Part shown: piece after piece, positions 1 to 8,095 of the stretch
Numbering within the stretch: the first letter of the stretch is position 1
Layout of the letters: the number at the start of each line of letters is the position of its first letter
From: Shimia sp. R10_1
GTDB taxonomy: Bacteria > Pseudomonadota > Alphaproteobacteria > Rhodobacterales > Rhodobacteraceae
Direction of reading: 5' to 3'
Length of the DNA: 64,000 nt
Assembly: GCF_017744095.1 (NCBI RefSeq)
Contig: NZ_JAGHQX010000008.1
Location: 1-64,000 of the forward strand
Made by a program: the position numbers and the translations under genes
Notes under the pieces: model-generated
The model's input: the letters and a program-made list of their open reading frames with translations, nothing else
Told to the model about the DNA's origin: nothing
Databases searched by the model: none

Positions 1-131
1 CATAGAATAGCGACGCCTGCGCTTCCTGCCTCGGTCCCAACATCGCTCTATCCTCCCACTCATTGGAAGAATTGAATCAGCAGTTCATGCACCGATCAAG
101 GATGAGTTTTTCAACAAAATACGCCCTTAAC

Positions 132-761
132 TCACGGCGTTTTGGCTTTTGTACCCCAAGCAGTTGTAAGCCAGGCGGGTAGTATCAGGAAAAATGCGGT
201 CAACAGAGACGCTGCCAGCAACATGTCGTGGTACAATTGATGCGTCTGCCAGCCACCGATTGAGCGTTGAAACAGCTCGATTGCGATTACGGCAGTTGCG
301 GTAAAGTAGGCGGTAGAGATCGTGTTCTCAACTGCCCGACGTGCAGGCGTAAGCTCGTTCCTAAGCCTTTCTCGGCTTGCAACTCGAAAGCGTTTTAGTC
401 TCGCGAGCAGGCTTTCTTGCACGGGACTTTGATCGGGGATCGCCGTCAGCTCTACCGCCTTGTGCATTTCACGATACCGAGCTGTGATCAAATACGGATC
501 CTCTTCTGGGTCGGATGGGTTGACATCAAGGCCGCTTAACTCGCGAATAAATCGACGCAGATGCAATGGCATCTGGGTAATCGCATTTTCGTAGTTATGT
601 ATCGTTTTTCCTGTGCATCCAAGAAGACTGCCCATCTCCTTCTGATTAAGCTTCATACTCTTCCTCAATCTAAAGAGCCTTTCACCATCCTTTGGGTGAG
701 CTTTCGAATCATGCTTGTTTCTCACGTCGGTCCCGCCTTGCCCTGTCGCTGAGTTTTGCAC
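132..761 (-). CDS. XRE-family HTH regulator with C-terminal membrane segments
   Basis: The N-terminal third carries a Cro/C1-type helix-turn-helix (around residues 30-75, with LNQKEMGSLLGCTGKTIHNYE). The C-terminal part holds two hydrophobic stretches (about residues 150-170 and 180-200), so this is probably a membrane-tethered DNA-binding protein. The start used is a GTG at 761; a second GTG at 725 is possible and neither has a strong ribosome binding site. It is transcribed away from the small Ner-like gene and the transposition operon, and the roughly 250-base gap between them is the likely shared operator region. I infer that it represses the Tn7-like operon, as phage Mu c repressor does for Mu early genes. 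The target is not shown by sequence. Confidence 0.72.
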   Translation of the reverse strand: MQNSATGQGGTDVRNKHDSKAHPKDGERLFRLRKSMKLNQKEMGSLLGCTGKTIHNYENAITQMPLHLRRFIRELSGLDVNPSDPEEDPYLITARYREMHKAVELTAIPDQSPVQESLLARLKRFRVASRERLRNELTPARRAVENTISTAYFTATAVIAIELFQRSIGGWQTHQLYHDMLLAASLLTAFFLILPAWLTTAWGTKAKTP

Positions 762-975
762 ACCCAGTTTTGCATTTTTCGAGCGGACGGTTCCAAAAAA
801 GTTTTCTGGTCATAGACCAATGCGTCAAAAGCTGGCTTGGTTGAATTCACACGAAGAAATCCCCCTAACCGGAAAAAAATTTCCCCCAAACCGCTGGGGA
901 TGTCGTCGCCCGGCAATAAGTTAGACTTCTCAAAGGCTTGCGGGGGCACTCGGTTTACATGCAAAGTCCGCAAAG

Positions 976-995
976 GTTCGCACCTAAAAGCGAAC
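976..995. promoter_or_regulatory. Inverted repeat GTTCGC-N8-GCGAAC ahead of Ner-like gene
   Basis: A perfect 6-base inverted repeat with an 8-base centre lies just upstream of the Shine-Dalgarno and GTG of the Ner-like gene, inside the divergent regulator gap (762-1015). Its position fits an operator for one of the two flanking DNA-binding proteins. A second, weaker CCCCA/TGGGG pair lies at 884-899. Operator function is inferred only from symmetry and position. Confidence 0.4.
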
Positions 996-1015
996 GGTGA
1001 TGAGAGGACAAGCGA

Positions 1016-1255
1016 GTGACAGACCAAGAGCGGACCAGGCTGGAAGCCCACGAACGTCTGAAAATGTCCCTTAGACTGAATGGGACAAGCCTAGCCGCCG
1101 AAGCCCGCAAACTTAAAGTTTCCCGTACAACTCTGTCACTTGTGGGTCTTAGAAAATTAAAAAATGAGAGGATTGAGCAGGCTCTGGCAGAGGCCATTGG
1201 TGTACCTGTTTCCGAGCTGTTTGAGCCAACTGAACCACAGGAGGTCAAAAAATGA
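1016..1255 (+). CDS. Small Ner/Nlp-like helix-turn-helix DNA-binding protein
   Basis: This 79-residue protein has the pattern of Ner/Nlp DNA-binding proteins of transposable phages: a helix with LRLNGTSLAAEARKLKVS, a turn, a recognition segment, then AEAIGVPVSELFEP, which resembles the typical 'ADALGVxPxEIWP' end. The GTG start at 1016 is preceded by AGAGGA at a good distance. It lies divergent to the XRE gene and about 165 bases upstream of the tnsA-like gene. In phage Mu, Ner sits between the c repressor and transposase A and damps early transcription. The same arrangement here suggests control of the transposition operon. Function is inferred from similarity and context. Confidence 0.68.
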   Translation: MTDQERTRLEAHERLKMSLRLNGTSLAAEARKLKVSRTTLSLVGLRKLKNERIEQALAEAIGVPVSELFEPTEPQEVKK

Positions 1256-1421
1256 GCGAGTAAAGCTATGACATTAAAAATATGAGCCCTTCGAGAGCAG
1301 GGCTCCTGAAAGGCTCGTGCAAGAGATTAGGACCCCTTTGCACATCCTTCATGACCCAATTCTGGTGATCCGTCAACCGCGCTGATCGTTTCAGCGGGCG
1401 GGTCACCTTTTGTCTTAAAAA

Positions 1422-2162
1422 ATGAAGAGGAGCCGAACGGCACGGGTACTATCCGCTGCCACGGCTAGAGATATGTCTAAAGATTACGACGACGATTTCT
1501 ATCGTCCTCCCGCACCCACCACGGCAGGACTCATGTTTCCTGCGCGCTCAAAATTCACTGTGCGCGGTTTTACTTTGGCCAAGACGCCCGCCGAAATGTA
1601 CTGGCGGCAGATTATTTCGGCCAGTCAACTTGAGCGGGTAACCTGCCTACTCGCACTGGCGGATCCCAAACTTTGGAACCTGCATGATCAGCCACGCCCC
1701 GTCAGCTATATTGACGGTTCAGGACGACAGCGTACTCATCGCTTCGATTATCTGGCAGAGCTCCGGGATGGATCGAGCGTGGCGATGGCGGTCAAGCCAG
1801 AAGAACGCGTCGAAAGGTTGAACTTCCGGGAAACGCTCGTCGCGATCCGCCGTGATCTGCCGATGGGATTTGCCGACAAAGTCTGCCTCATCACAGAGCA
1901 TAATCATCATCCAAAAGAAGTACAAAATGCGGAGCTTCTGAATTTCTTTCGGCGCTGTCCGGACGAGGAAGCCGATCTTTTGGTCGCTGAGCTTGTTTCG
2001 GGCCTCACAGGCGAACTCTCGATTAGTGAACTCACAAAGCCGCTGGGACTTGGTGCGCGCGGGTTCCGCGCGGCATTCCGAGCCATCTACGCGGGGCTTC
2101 TAAAGGCCAATACGCGTGAACTCATCTCTATCAACACAATCATTTTCCCAGGAAAGGGCTGA
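1422..2162 (+). CDS. tnsA: TnsA-like transposon end-cleaving endonuclease
   Basis: TnsA cuts the 5' ends of Tn7-type elements, complementing TnsB, so that transposition is cut-and-paste. The 246-residue protein has the TnsA signature: SQLER with E71 (equivalent of TnsA E63), then a 'QP..v.Y.d..g..r.hrFDYL' block with D109 (equivalent of D114), then AVKP with K125 (equivalent of K132). All three metal/active-site positions are therefore kept. The residue two before the lysine, Q in TnsA and usually E or Q in relatives, is A here. The C-terminal half has a helical, winged-helix-like look. The ATG at 1422 lacks a clear ribosome site; ATG 1473 (MSKDYDD) is the alternative. It ends two bases before the tnsB-like ATG, giving tight coupling. 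Confidence 0.8.
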   Translation: MKRSRTARVLSAATARDMSKDYDDDFYRPPAPTTAGLMFPARSKFTVRGFTLAKTPAEMYWRQIISASQLERVTCLLALADPKLWNLHDQPRPVSYIDGSGRQRTHRFDYLAELRDGSSVAMAVKPEERVERLNFRETLVAIRRDLPMGFADKVCLITEHNHHPKEVQNAELLNFFRRCPDEEADLLVAELVSGLTGELSISELTKPLGLGARGFRAAFRAIYAGLLKANTRELISINTIIFPGKG

Positions 2163-2164
2163 TC

Positions 2165-4375
2165 ATGAAAGATATCCAGTTTCAACTCAACATCAGTCCT
2201 GAAGATGCCGTGCTTGGCAAGGGTGAGCTTCACTTTGTTCAAAAGGTCACAGACAGCACGGTGACTCTGCTTGCAAAGCAAGCGGGTGCTGTACCTCTGA
2301 CGTTTGCCCATGCGGAGCTCGCGAGGTTACTCGAGGATGGACATTTCTCCGTCGAGTATGGCTATTTCTCGGATCGCCAAGCCTCCCGACGCGCGCGGGA
2401 CGGACGGGCACTGCTTTCGCGTTTATCTTTGAAAACACAGGTAAAGGCCTTTGTTGCCGAAGCCTGGTGCGAGGCGATGAGTGAAGGGGAAGACGAAGAG
2501 TGGTTCAATAGATCATCCAAACGGTGGTTTGAGTTTCTGCCGAAGCTTCAAGATCGTGTGCAACAAAAGCTTCAGGATGGGTTGTTCAAGGCCTTGAACG
2601 GGGAAGAGATCGACCCGGGACTTCTGTCTTTCGTGCCCGGTCGCACTGGCATCATGGAAAAGTACCGCGAGTGGGAAAAGACCAAAGATCCGATGATTTT
2701 TGTGAAGAAATCCATCTTCAATGGCCAGAACGGTAAGCGCATCGACCCACGGGTCGAAGGAATTATTCAGATGGAGTTCACGAACTATCTCCATCCCAAC
2801 GAAATCTATCCTTCGCAGGTATTGGATGCCGTAAATGGGGAAGTACGACGAAGGAACATTTCACTTGGCATCGCAGGTGAGGATCTTCTTCCTGAGGTCT
2901 CGTTGACCACAATCGGGCGCCGCATCAATGAGTTGGACCGGTTTGAGGTGTTGGCTGCCCGCAAAGGCGTTGCATATGCCAAGAACAAGCTGGGTGCCCA
3001 TGTCGGCGGCATTAAGCTTCAAGCCCCATTACACCGCGTCGAAATGGATGAATGGGAAATCGATCTCATTGCAATCCTGCAGGGTGCCGGTATCGATATT
3101 ACACATTCGAGCCTACGTGATCTTGCACTTGGCCGCTATTGGGTGTGCGTTGCCATGGACTCGGCAAGCCGCTCGATCCTGGGTCTCAAGCTGTCGACTA
3201 AGCCAAGTGCAGAAGACGCAAAAGCAGTCATCTGGATGGCATTGCGTAATAAGACTGCGCTAGCAGCCGGACTGGGATGTGAAACGGCTTGGGCGCAGCA
3301 TGGTCACATCTATCAGGTTGCGGTCGACAATGGACCTGCCTTTGTGAACGTTGATTTTAAGTCCGCTCTCTCAGATTTGGCAATCGACTATTCGGTGTTG
3401 GCTGCTGGAGCTCCCAGGTTGAGAGGGAAGGTTGAGCGTGTGTTTGGCAGCCTTGCAACTTTGTTGATGCCCTATCTGACCGGGCGCACCTTTTCCAGTC
3501 CACAAGAACGAGGGGATTACCCGTCAGAAAAATACGCTGTGCATACCGCAGAAAGCATCTTGGAGTTGATGGTGCGGTTCACAGTTGATGTCTACCACAA
3601 CCGTAAGCATCGCGGCTTGGAGTACGCTACGCCCAACAACATGTGGGATAAATTGGTAGCTGAGTTCGGCTGGTCCCCACCAATGAGCATGCACAAAATC
3701 CGACATATCTTGGGACTAAAATTCAAACGAAATACAGGTCCGCACGGCGTTCTGATGAACGGTGTGAACTACCATTCCGAACGGCTCGCAATGCACGTTC
3801 AAAAGTACGGTCCACAACTGGTCGAGGTCAGTATCGACCCCGAAGATATGGGGTACATTTCCGTGTGGCTTGAGCGCGGTGAAGACAGCGGTTGGTCGAC
3901 TTTGCGGGCGACCATCGATGGGCTTGACGGAATATCGTTCGCGTCCTGGGAGCGTACGATCTTTGAGCTGCGCAAAAACAATCGCGCGGCCGCCAGCCTG
4001 ACACAAGGTGTGGTAGACCGAGCTATTCGGCGGATCAAAGAGATTGATGCTGAGCAACGGGCGATGCGCCAGCTTGGCCCGATCAACCTTACCAGGGATG
4101 AAATCAAACGTGCCCAACGAGAAACGTTCTGGGGCCTGTCCCTAGGGGCAGATCCAAACATAGCCACCGGCGAAAGCGCGGCACTCCCGGAGCAAGAATT
4201 CGACCTCCTTTCCGATGAAATCCCCTACCAGCCAGGCCCGCCTCGTGAAGAACAGCCGGTATTGTCGGAGCCCAGCGAAGGCGAATGGCTCTTCAGCGAT
4301 GAGTTGGACGACGAAGGCGGCGATCAGACGAGTTCAAACAACACAGATTCAGACGAGGAGAAGGGTGATGAATAA
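2165..4375 (+). CDS. tnsB: TnsB/TniA-like DDE transposase
   Basis: A 736-residue integrase-core (rve, Mu-type C-terminus) transposase that would cleave and join the 3' transposon ends. The catalytic triad is readable: D295 in VEMDEWEID, D388 in VAVDNGPAF and E424 in GKVERVFGSL, with exactly 35 residues between the last two, so a DD35E enzyme. The N-terminal 250 residues should contain end-binding HTH domains, and the Mu-transposase-C-like barrel follows the core. The tail is very acidic (from about residue 690 to the end) and may contact the TnsC-like ATPase. The stop overlaps the next gene's ATG by 8 bases (4368-4375). TnsA plus TnsB points to a Tn7-like rather than Tn5053-like (TniA-only) element. 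Confidence 0.9.
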   Translation: MKDIQFQLNISPEDAVLGKGELHFVQKVTDSTVTLLAKQAGAVPLTFAHAELARLLEDGHFSVEYGYFSDRQASRRARDGRALLSRLSLKTQVKAFVAEAWCEAMSEGEDEEWFNRSSKRWFEFLPKLQDRVQQKLQDGLFKALNGEEIDPGLLSFVPGRTGIMEKYREWEKTKDPMIFVKKSIFNGQNGKRIDPRVEGIIQMEFTNYLHPNEIYPSQVLDAVNGEVRRRNISLGIAGEDLLPEVSLTTIGRRINELDRFEVLAARKGVAYAKNKLGAHVGGIKLQAPLHRVEMDEWEIDLIAILQGAGIDITHSSLRDLALGRYWVCVAMDSASRSILGLKLSTKPSAEDAKAVIWMALRNKTALAAGLGCETAWAQHGHIYQVAVDNGPAFVNVDFKSALSDLAIDYSVLAAGAPRLRGKVERVFGSLATLLMPYLTGRTFSSPQERGDYPSEKYAVHTAESILELMVRFTVDVYHNRKHRGLEYATPNNMWDKLVAEFGWSPPMSMHKIRHILGLKFKRNTGPHGVLMNGVNYHSERLAMHVQKYGPQLVEVSIDPEDMGYISVWLERGEDSGWSTLRATIDGLDGISFASWERTIFELRKNNRAAASLTQGVVDRAIRRIKEIDAEQRAMRQLGPINLTRDEIKRAQRETFWGLSLGADPNIATGESAALPEQEFDLLSDEIPYQPGPPREEQPVLSEPSEGEWLFSDELDDEGGDQTSSNNTDSDEEKGDE

Positions 4376-5363
4376 ACACAGCAGGAAGTTCCAGTCTGAC
4401 AAAGACGTCCGGAAAAAGGTGCAGAGCTTAAGAAAGCTCTACATCCCACGGCCAGAATTTGACAAGCTTGATGCGCGCTTTGGCAGCATCCTTGAGCAGC
4501 GTCGGGCAGATGAGGCTGATGGCGTCGTGTTCAAAGCCCGAAGCATAATGCTGGTGGGGCCATCCGGCAGCGGAAAAACCACCGCAGTTAGACAGCTCGT
4601 CCACAAATACGCACATCTGATGGCCGCGGACCCGGAGAAGGATATCTGTGAGTTTATTGGCCTACAGGTGCCCAGCCCGGCCACGATGAAGTTTGTTGGT
4701 GCCGCAACGCTGCGTGCGCTGGGATACCCGTATTCAGGCAACAAACAAGGCCCGGCAATCTGGGACCAAGTCAAAGAGCAACTCAAGCTTCGCCGGACGC
4801 TTTTTCTTGGGTTCGACGAGGCGCAGGATTTGGCCCGTTTCCAAACTGACAAAGAAAGACAATCTGTCGTCAATACTCTTAAATCGATGATGGAAAACTC
4901 CGTTTGGCCGGTTGGATTGCTGCTGTCCGGGATGCCAGACCTCAAGAAAATCGTAAATCAAGATGCACAGCTGGCGCGACGGGTTGATCCAATCCAAATC
5001 GGACGGCTGCATTCTCTGCGTGATGTCGAGCATGTCATCAAGATCGTACAAAGATATGCCGATCGGGCGCAGATCGATGTCGTGGCTTCGGTTAAGAATG
5101 AAGCCTTTGCCATGAGGCTCATGCACGCGGCGGACTATCAGTTTGGGCTCATGGCCGAGATCATTGTTTTGTCGGTGTCGCATGCATTGTTCACAGAAGG
5201 CTTCGAGGCAAAGCTGAGCATTCGGCATTTTGCAGAAGTCTATCGCGAGCGAAATGGCGCAGATGACTGGATGAACATCTTTGTCGCTGAGGACTATGGG
5301 CGCCTTAACCCGAGAAAACTCCTGGACGATAACGACAGTCCTGAAGATGGAGAAGATCCATGA
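4368..5363 (+). CDS. tnsC: TnsC/TniB-like AAA+ ATPase, transposition regulator
   Basis: This AAA+ ATPase links target selection to the transposase. Walker A is GPSGSGKTT (about residues 62-70) and Walker B is LFLGFDEAQD (about 145-154), followed by a sensor-like MENSVWPVGLLLSGMPDL segment, as in TniB/TnsC proteins. I use ATG 4368, preceded by GAGGAGAAGGG, giving 331 residues. The reading frame stays open to 4215 but that part lies inside tnsB and is not convincing protein. The stop overlaps the tniQ ATG as ATGA. TnsC proteins form ATP-dependent filaments on DNA that recruit TnsA/TnsB; here TniQ would nucleate them. Confidence 0.88.
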   Translation: MNKHSRKFQSDKDVRKKVQSLRKLYIPRPEFDKLDARFGSILEQRRADEADGVVFKARSIMLVGPSGSGKTTAVRQLVHKYAHLMAADPEKDICEFIGLQVPSPATMKFVGAATLRALGYPYSGNKQGPAIWDQVKEQLKLRRTLFLGFDEAQDLARFQTDKERQSVVNTLKSMMENSVWPVGLLLSGMPDLKKIVNQDAQLARRVDPIQIGRLHSLRDVEHVIKIVQRYADRAQIDVVASVKNEAFAMRLMHAADYQFGLMAEIIVLSVSHALFTEGFEAKLSIRHFAEVYRERNGADDWMNIFVAEDYGRLNPRKLLDDNDSPEDGEDP

Positions 5364-7150
5364 GTGTCCCGTTAACCCTTAGTCTTCCCCTCATCGAGGG
5401 GGAGACCCCGACAGGTTATGTCTCTCGATCGGCGCATTTCTATCGGACCACACCACGTGACTTCTGTTCAGACCTTGGTATGCGGTGGCCCTTTCTTTGC
5501 AGCGGTCGAGACGATCAAATTGAACGTTTGGCGTGGCTCATCGATGTTACGCCGTCGCGCCTGCAAGACTGGATCACACGAAAGATTGCCGTTGGCCGCT
5601 ATCAGGTCGCAAAAGCTTTCGCTAGCACGGGGGTGTTGCGGCGTACGGCGGTAAGGCTTTGTCCCCAATGCGTCGTTGAGGCATTAGATGAAAACGGGCC
5701 GTCTGGCATTTACCAGAGACTGGAATGGTCAGTGCTCTGTATCGAACGATGTGACCGGCACGGGTGCGCGCTCATATCGGTGCCTTCAACGCAGTATTCA
5801 CATTCCACATATGATTTTGTGTCTCGGGTCCTGGAGCACAAGGAAGTGGTTCTCAGAGCCAGTCAGAATGCACCCACGTTGCCAGCTTCGGCCTTTGAAA
5901 CCTACGTGCGTCGACGTCTGTCTCATGGGGCTGAGAAGGATTGGCTTCAGGACCTCGATTTAACCTATCTGCATCGCGCCAGCCTTTCCCTTGGCGCTGC
6001 GCTGTGTGGACAGACCAAAAATCGCTTGCGTGATCTTGACCCCAAAGACATGCACGAACTCGCAGGCGTTGGTTTTGACCGTTTGATCGCTGGGCCAGAG
6101 GGCTACAAGACGGCTTTGGAAGAACTTCTGCGGGCGAGTTCTGCGGAAAAGCCTTTTTATACAACTGACCTTGGTCCTCACTATTTTTGGCTCCGGGAAG
6201 TCTTCAAGGACCCTGAAATGGGGACCATGATCGACATAATGAGAGACCATGTGTTTGCAGTGTACCCGGTGCCCACCGACAAACAGGTGTTTGGAAAAAG
6301 TCCGCAGAAACGGGAATTGCTTACCATCGAGGAGGCACGCAAGCGCACAGGGCTGGGGGCGGTCACGCTCAAATTGATGCTTGGGTATCTTGAAGGCATA
6401 CCGAAAGAAGAGGTTTTGAAACGCACCGAAATTTCTGCAGAGGAGACCCAAAGGGTGCGCGTATTTAAGGCCAAGTTAGCCACATTTGCCGAAGTGACGA
6501 AACAACTTGGTATTTTTCCTGAGCAGTTGAAAGCGCTGCAGAACCTGGGCGCTCTCACCACGCTCAAGCTGTTGTCATCCCGACGCTATCTCTTTCGTGC
6601 AGAAGTGGCTCAGTTGCTTGCTGATGTCGCGGCCTTGCCAGCGTCTCTTCCAGGCAAGTCTACGGCGCCCTTGAGAGAGTTTTGCCGTGTCAGGGGGATT
6701 CCTTTGGCGCGTGTTATCTCCATGTGGAAACAGGGCGAACTGAACGGGGCTCTCTGTGCCGGAATGGGAGACGGTTTGCATGCTATTGAAATTGACTGGG
6801 ATGCGGTGTGCGACAGCAAAGCTGTTGACCAAGCGCGCGACCTGACGTTGCCCGAAACCGCGCGCCACCTTCAGATCAATGTAGGCTCCATTCGTTCGCT
6901 AAGAGACAACGGCTATTTGCGCGAGGTTTTGCATCAAAACCCCGACACCAATCGTGCAAAAACCTACATTGCCTTGTCGAGCATTCAGCAGTTCCAATCA
7001 AGATATGTTACGCTTGGGCAGATGGCGCTACGCCAGAAGATGGCAGCGATCCATTTGGCGCGACGGCTGGATCGTGAGGATGTGCCTCCGGTCAATTGTG
7101 GTGAGAGGCTGGTCCGCGTTTACGACAAGCGCTTGGTGCATTGGGAGTGA
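5360..7150 (+). CDS. tniQ: TniQ/TnsD-like target-site selector
   Basis: The N-terminus has the TniQ pattern (LPLIEGETPTGYVSRSAHFY) and a zinc-binding CPQC (about residues 96-99) followed by a second pair in CDRHGC (about 131-136). At 596 residues it is long for TniQ and closer to the TnsD type, which carries extra C-terminal DNA-binding domains and reads a fixed attachment sequence. Two HTH-like stretches are visible, one starting near TIEEARKRTGLGAVTL and one at LPETARHLQINVGSIRSL. I infer sequence-specific targeting to a chromosomal site. No Cascade or Cas12 genes are near, so there is no sign of guide-RNA targeting. It overlaps tnsC by ATGA. Confidence 0.85.
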   Translation: MSVPLTLSLPLIEGETPTGYVSRSAHFYRTTPRDFCSDLGMRWPFLCSGRDDQIERLAWLIDVTPSRLQDWITRKIAVGRYQVAKAFASTGVLRRTAVRLCPQCVVEALDENGPSGIYQRLEWSVLCIERCDRHGCALISVPSTQYSHSTYDFVSRVLEHKEVVLRASQNAPTLPASAFETYVRRRLSHGAEKDWLQDLDLTYLHRASLSLGAALCGQTKNRLRDLDPKDMHELAGVGFDRLIAGPEGYKTALEELLRASSAEKPFYTTDLGPHYFWLREVFKDPEMGTMIDIMRDHVFAVYPVPTDKQVFGKSPQKRELLTIEEARKRTGLGAVTLKLMLGYLEGIPKEEVLKRTEISAEETQRVRVFKAKLATFAEVTKQLGIFPEQLKALQNLGALTTLKLLSSRRYLFRAEVAQLLADVAALPASLPGKSTAPLREFCRVRGIPLARVISMWKQGELNGALCAGMGDGLHAIEIDWDAVCDSKAVDQARDLTLPETARHLQINVGSIRSLRDNGYLREVLHQNPDTNRAKTYIALSSIQQFQSRYVTLGQMALRQKMAAIHLARRLDREDVPPVNCGERLVRVYDKRLVHWE

Positions 7151-7156
7151 GTTGGC

Positions 7157-7363
7157 ATGAGCGACAAAGAAGATATCGAGGAAGCAAGCCCACGGGAATC
7201 CGCTCGAGCAACTGAGCCGCGCGATACGTCTGACATCGGTTATGAGGAGCTGTTGGCCAGAATGCGGGCGCTTCAAAAAAAGGTTAAGTTGATGGGCACG
7301 ATAGATCCGGATTTCGACATGAAGCACTTTTCTGATGAGCTATCTGATGAATTAGAAAAATAG
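7157..7363 (+). CDS. Small hypothetical protein ending the tns-like operon
   Basis: A 68-residue, strongly acidic protein (MSDKEDIEEASPRE at the start and SDELSDELEK at the end) with a short central helix (EELLARMRALQKKVKL). It starts six bases after the tniQ stop, with GGGAG as ribosome site, so it belongs to the transposition operon. I recognise no family. A small acidic accessory protein could act as a regulator or partner of TniQ or TnsC, but nothing in the sequence proves it. Confidence 0.55.
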   Translation: MSDKEDIEEASPRESARATEPRDTSDIGYEELLARMRALQKKVKLMGTIDPDFDMKHFSDELSDELEK

Positions 7364-7485
7364 CTGGGCTGGATTTGGGGCCAACGTTTTGGAACTTGAG
7401 GACTCAAATGCCGAAGACAGATTGTAGACAGCACCAGCTTTATCCGGCTGTCCTGCACTATGAGGGCGGGGTTTGAGGGTATTTT

Positions 7486-7683
7486 GTGCCTGAGATTGGC
7501 GGTGGAGGTGCTGGCAGCCGCAAAGCAGCGCTACGCGGTGCCCAAGAGCTTATAGAGTTGGGCCTGGCGAATCTGATTGCGCGCGGAGAGGTTGTTTCTC
7601 CCTCAGAGCTGTCAGATCAACTTAGCGCGGATGGCGGGCCGATCGTGTGGTTGCCTGTTGATGCGATAGGATCGGCCCTGTGA
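7486..7683 (+). CDS. Possible small hypothetical protein
   Basis: A 65-codon frame from GTG 7486, preceded by GAGGG at seven bases. The translation (PEIGGGGAGSRKAALRGAQELIELGL...) has a plausible helix and balanced composition. I recognise no family, and it stands alone between the tns-like operon and the biosynthetic operon. It could be a real small gene or a chance frame. Confidence 0.32.
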   Translation: MPEIGGGGAGSRKAALRGAQELIELGLANLIARGEVVSPSELSDQLSADGGPIVWLPVDAIGSAL

Positions 7684-8095
7684 GGATGGCTCAACTGCCA
7701 GCATAAATAGGTAGCGTACTCAACCAGAGATCGCTTCACATAAAACCCGTTCAGAGACGTTCTCGGTTTGTTACAAAACCGACAAACATCCAGTGGTTGC
7801 AGAAATTTGCAATTGGAGATTCTTGGCGGATGGTATCAACAAACTGCATCCCCCAAACGCATAGCATTTCAACCTGTCATAACTCTGTGACAATCTCTTC
7901 CGGCTCGCGTCGCTTGAAGCACTCGTTCGATCCTTCGTTTCCTGACTTTAGGGCCGGATGAACTCAAAGAGGTAGGATTGCTCACAATCGCCAACTGGAT
8001 GTATTCGCTGGTTATTGCTTTCTTTCTTGTTAGGGTGCAGCCGTTGCAGAATTAAATCTGCATTTGTTTTACACAGCGTTTGTTGGAGCTGACTT
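7684..8095. other. Gene-free gap ahead of the biosynthetic operon
   Basis: These 412 bases hold no convincing frame. They separate the lower-GC transposition module from the GC-rich operon and must carry the operon promoter, since all seven genes downstream are coupled. The only structured site I see is the inverted repeat at 7875-7892. Confidence 0.6.
7875..7892. promoter_or_regulatory. Inverted repeat TGTCA-N8-TGACA, candidate operator
   Basis: A perfect 5-base inverted repeat with an 8-base centre, about 200 bases upstream of the HMG-CoA-reductase-like start. The size and symmetry fit a dimeric repressor or activator site. No matching regulator is encoded in the operon. TGTCA/TGACA is also typical of Tn7/Tn5053-type transposon termini, so a relic of an end is an alternative. 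Confidence 0.3.

Larger units (their letters stand above)
132..7363. mobile_element. Tn7-like transposition module (regulators + TnsA/TnsB/TnsC/TniQ-like)
   Basis: The set TnsA-like nuclease, TnsB-like DDE transposase, TnsC-like AAA ATPase and TniQ-like targeting protein, in that order and translationally coupled, is diagnostic of a Tn7-like element. Two DNA-binding proteins precede it. In Tn7 relatives the tns operon lies near one end, reads inward, and cargo follows before the other end. By that logic the 8.1-17.4 kb operon would be cargo and the far end would lie in the 17.4-18.2 kb gap. I could not identify terminal inverted repeats or a target duplication, so the span given covers only the module I can see. 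Confidence 0.72.
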
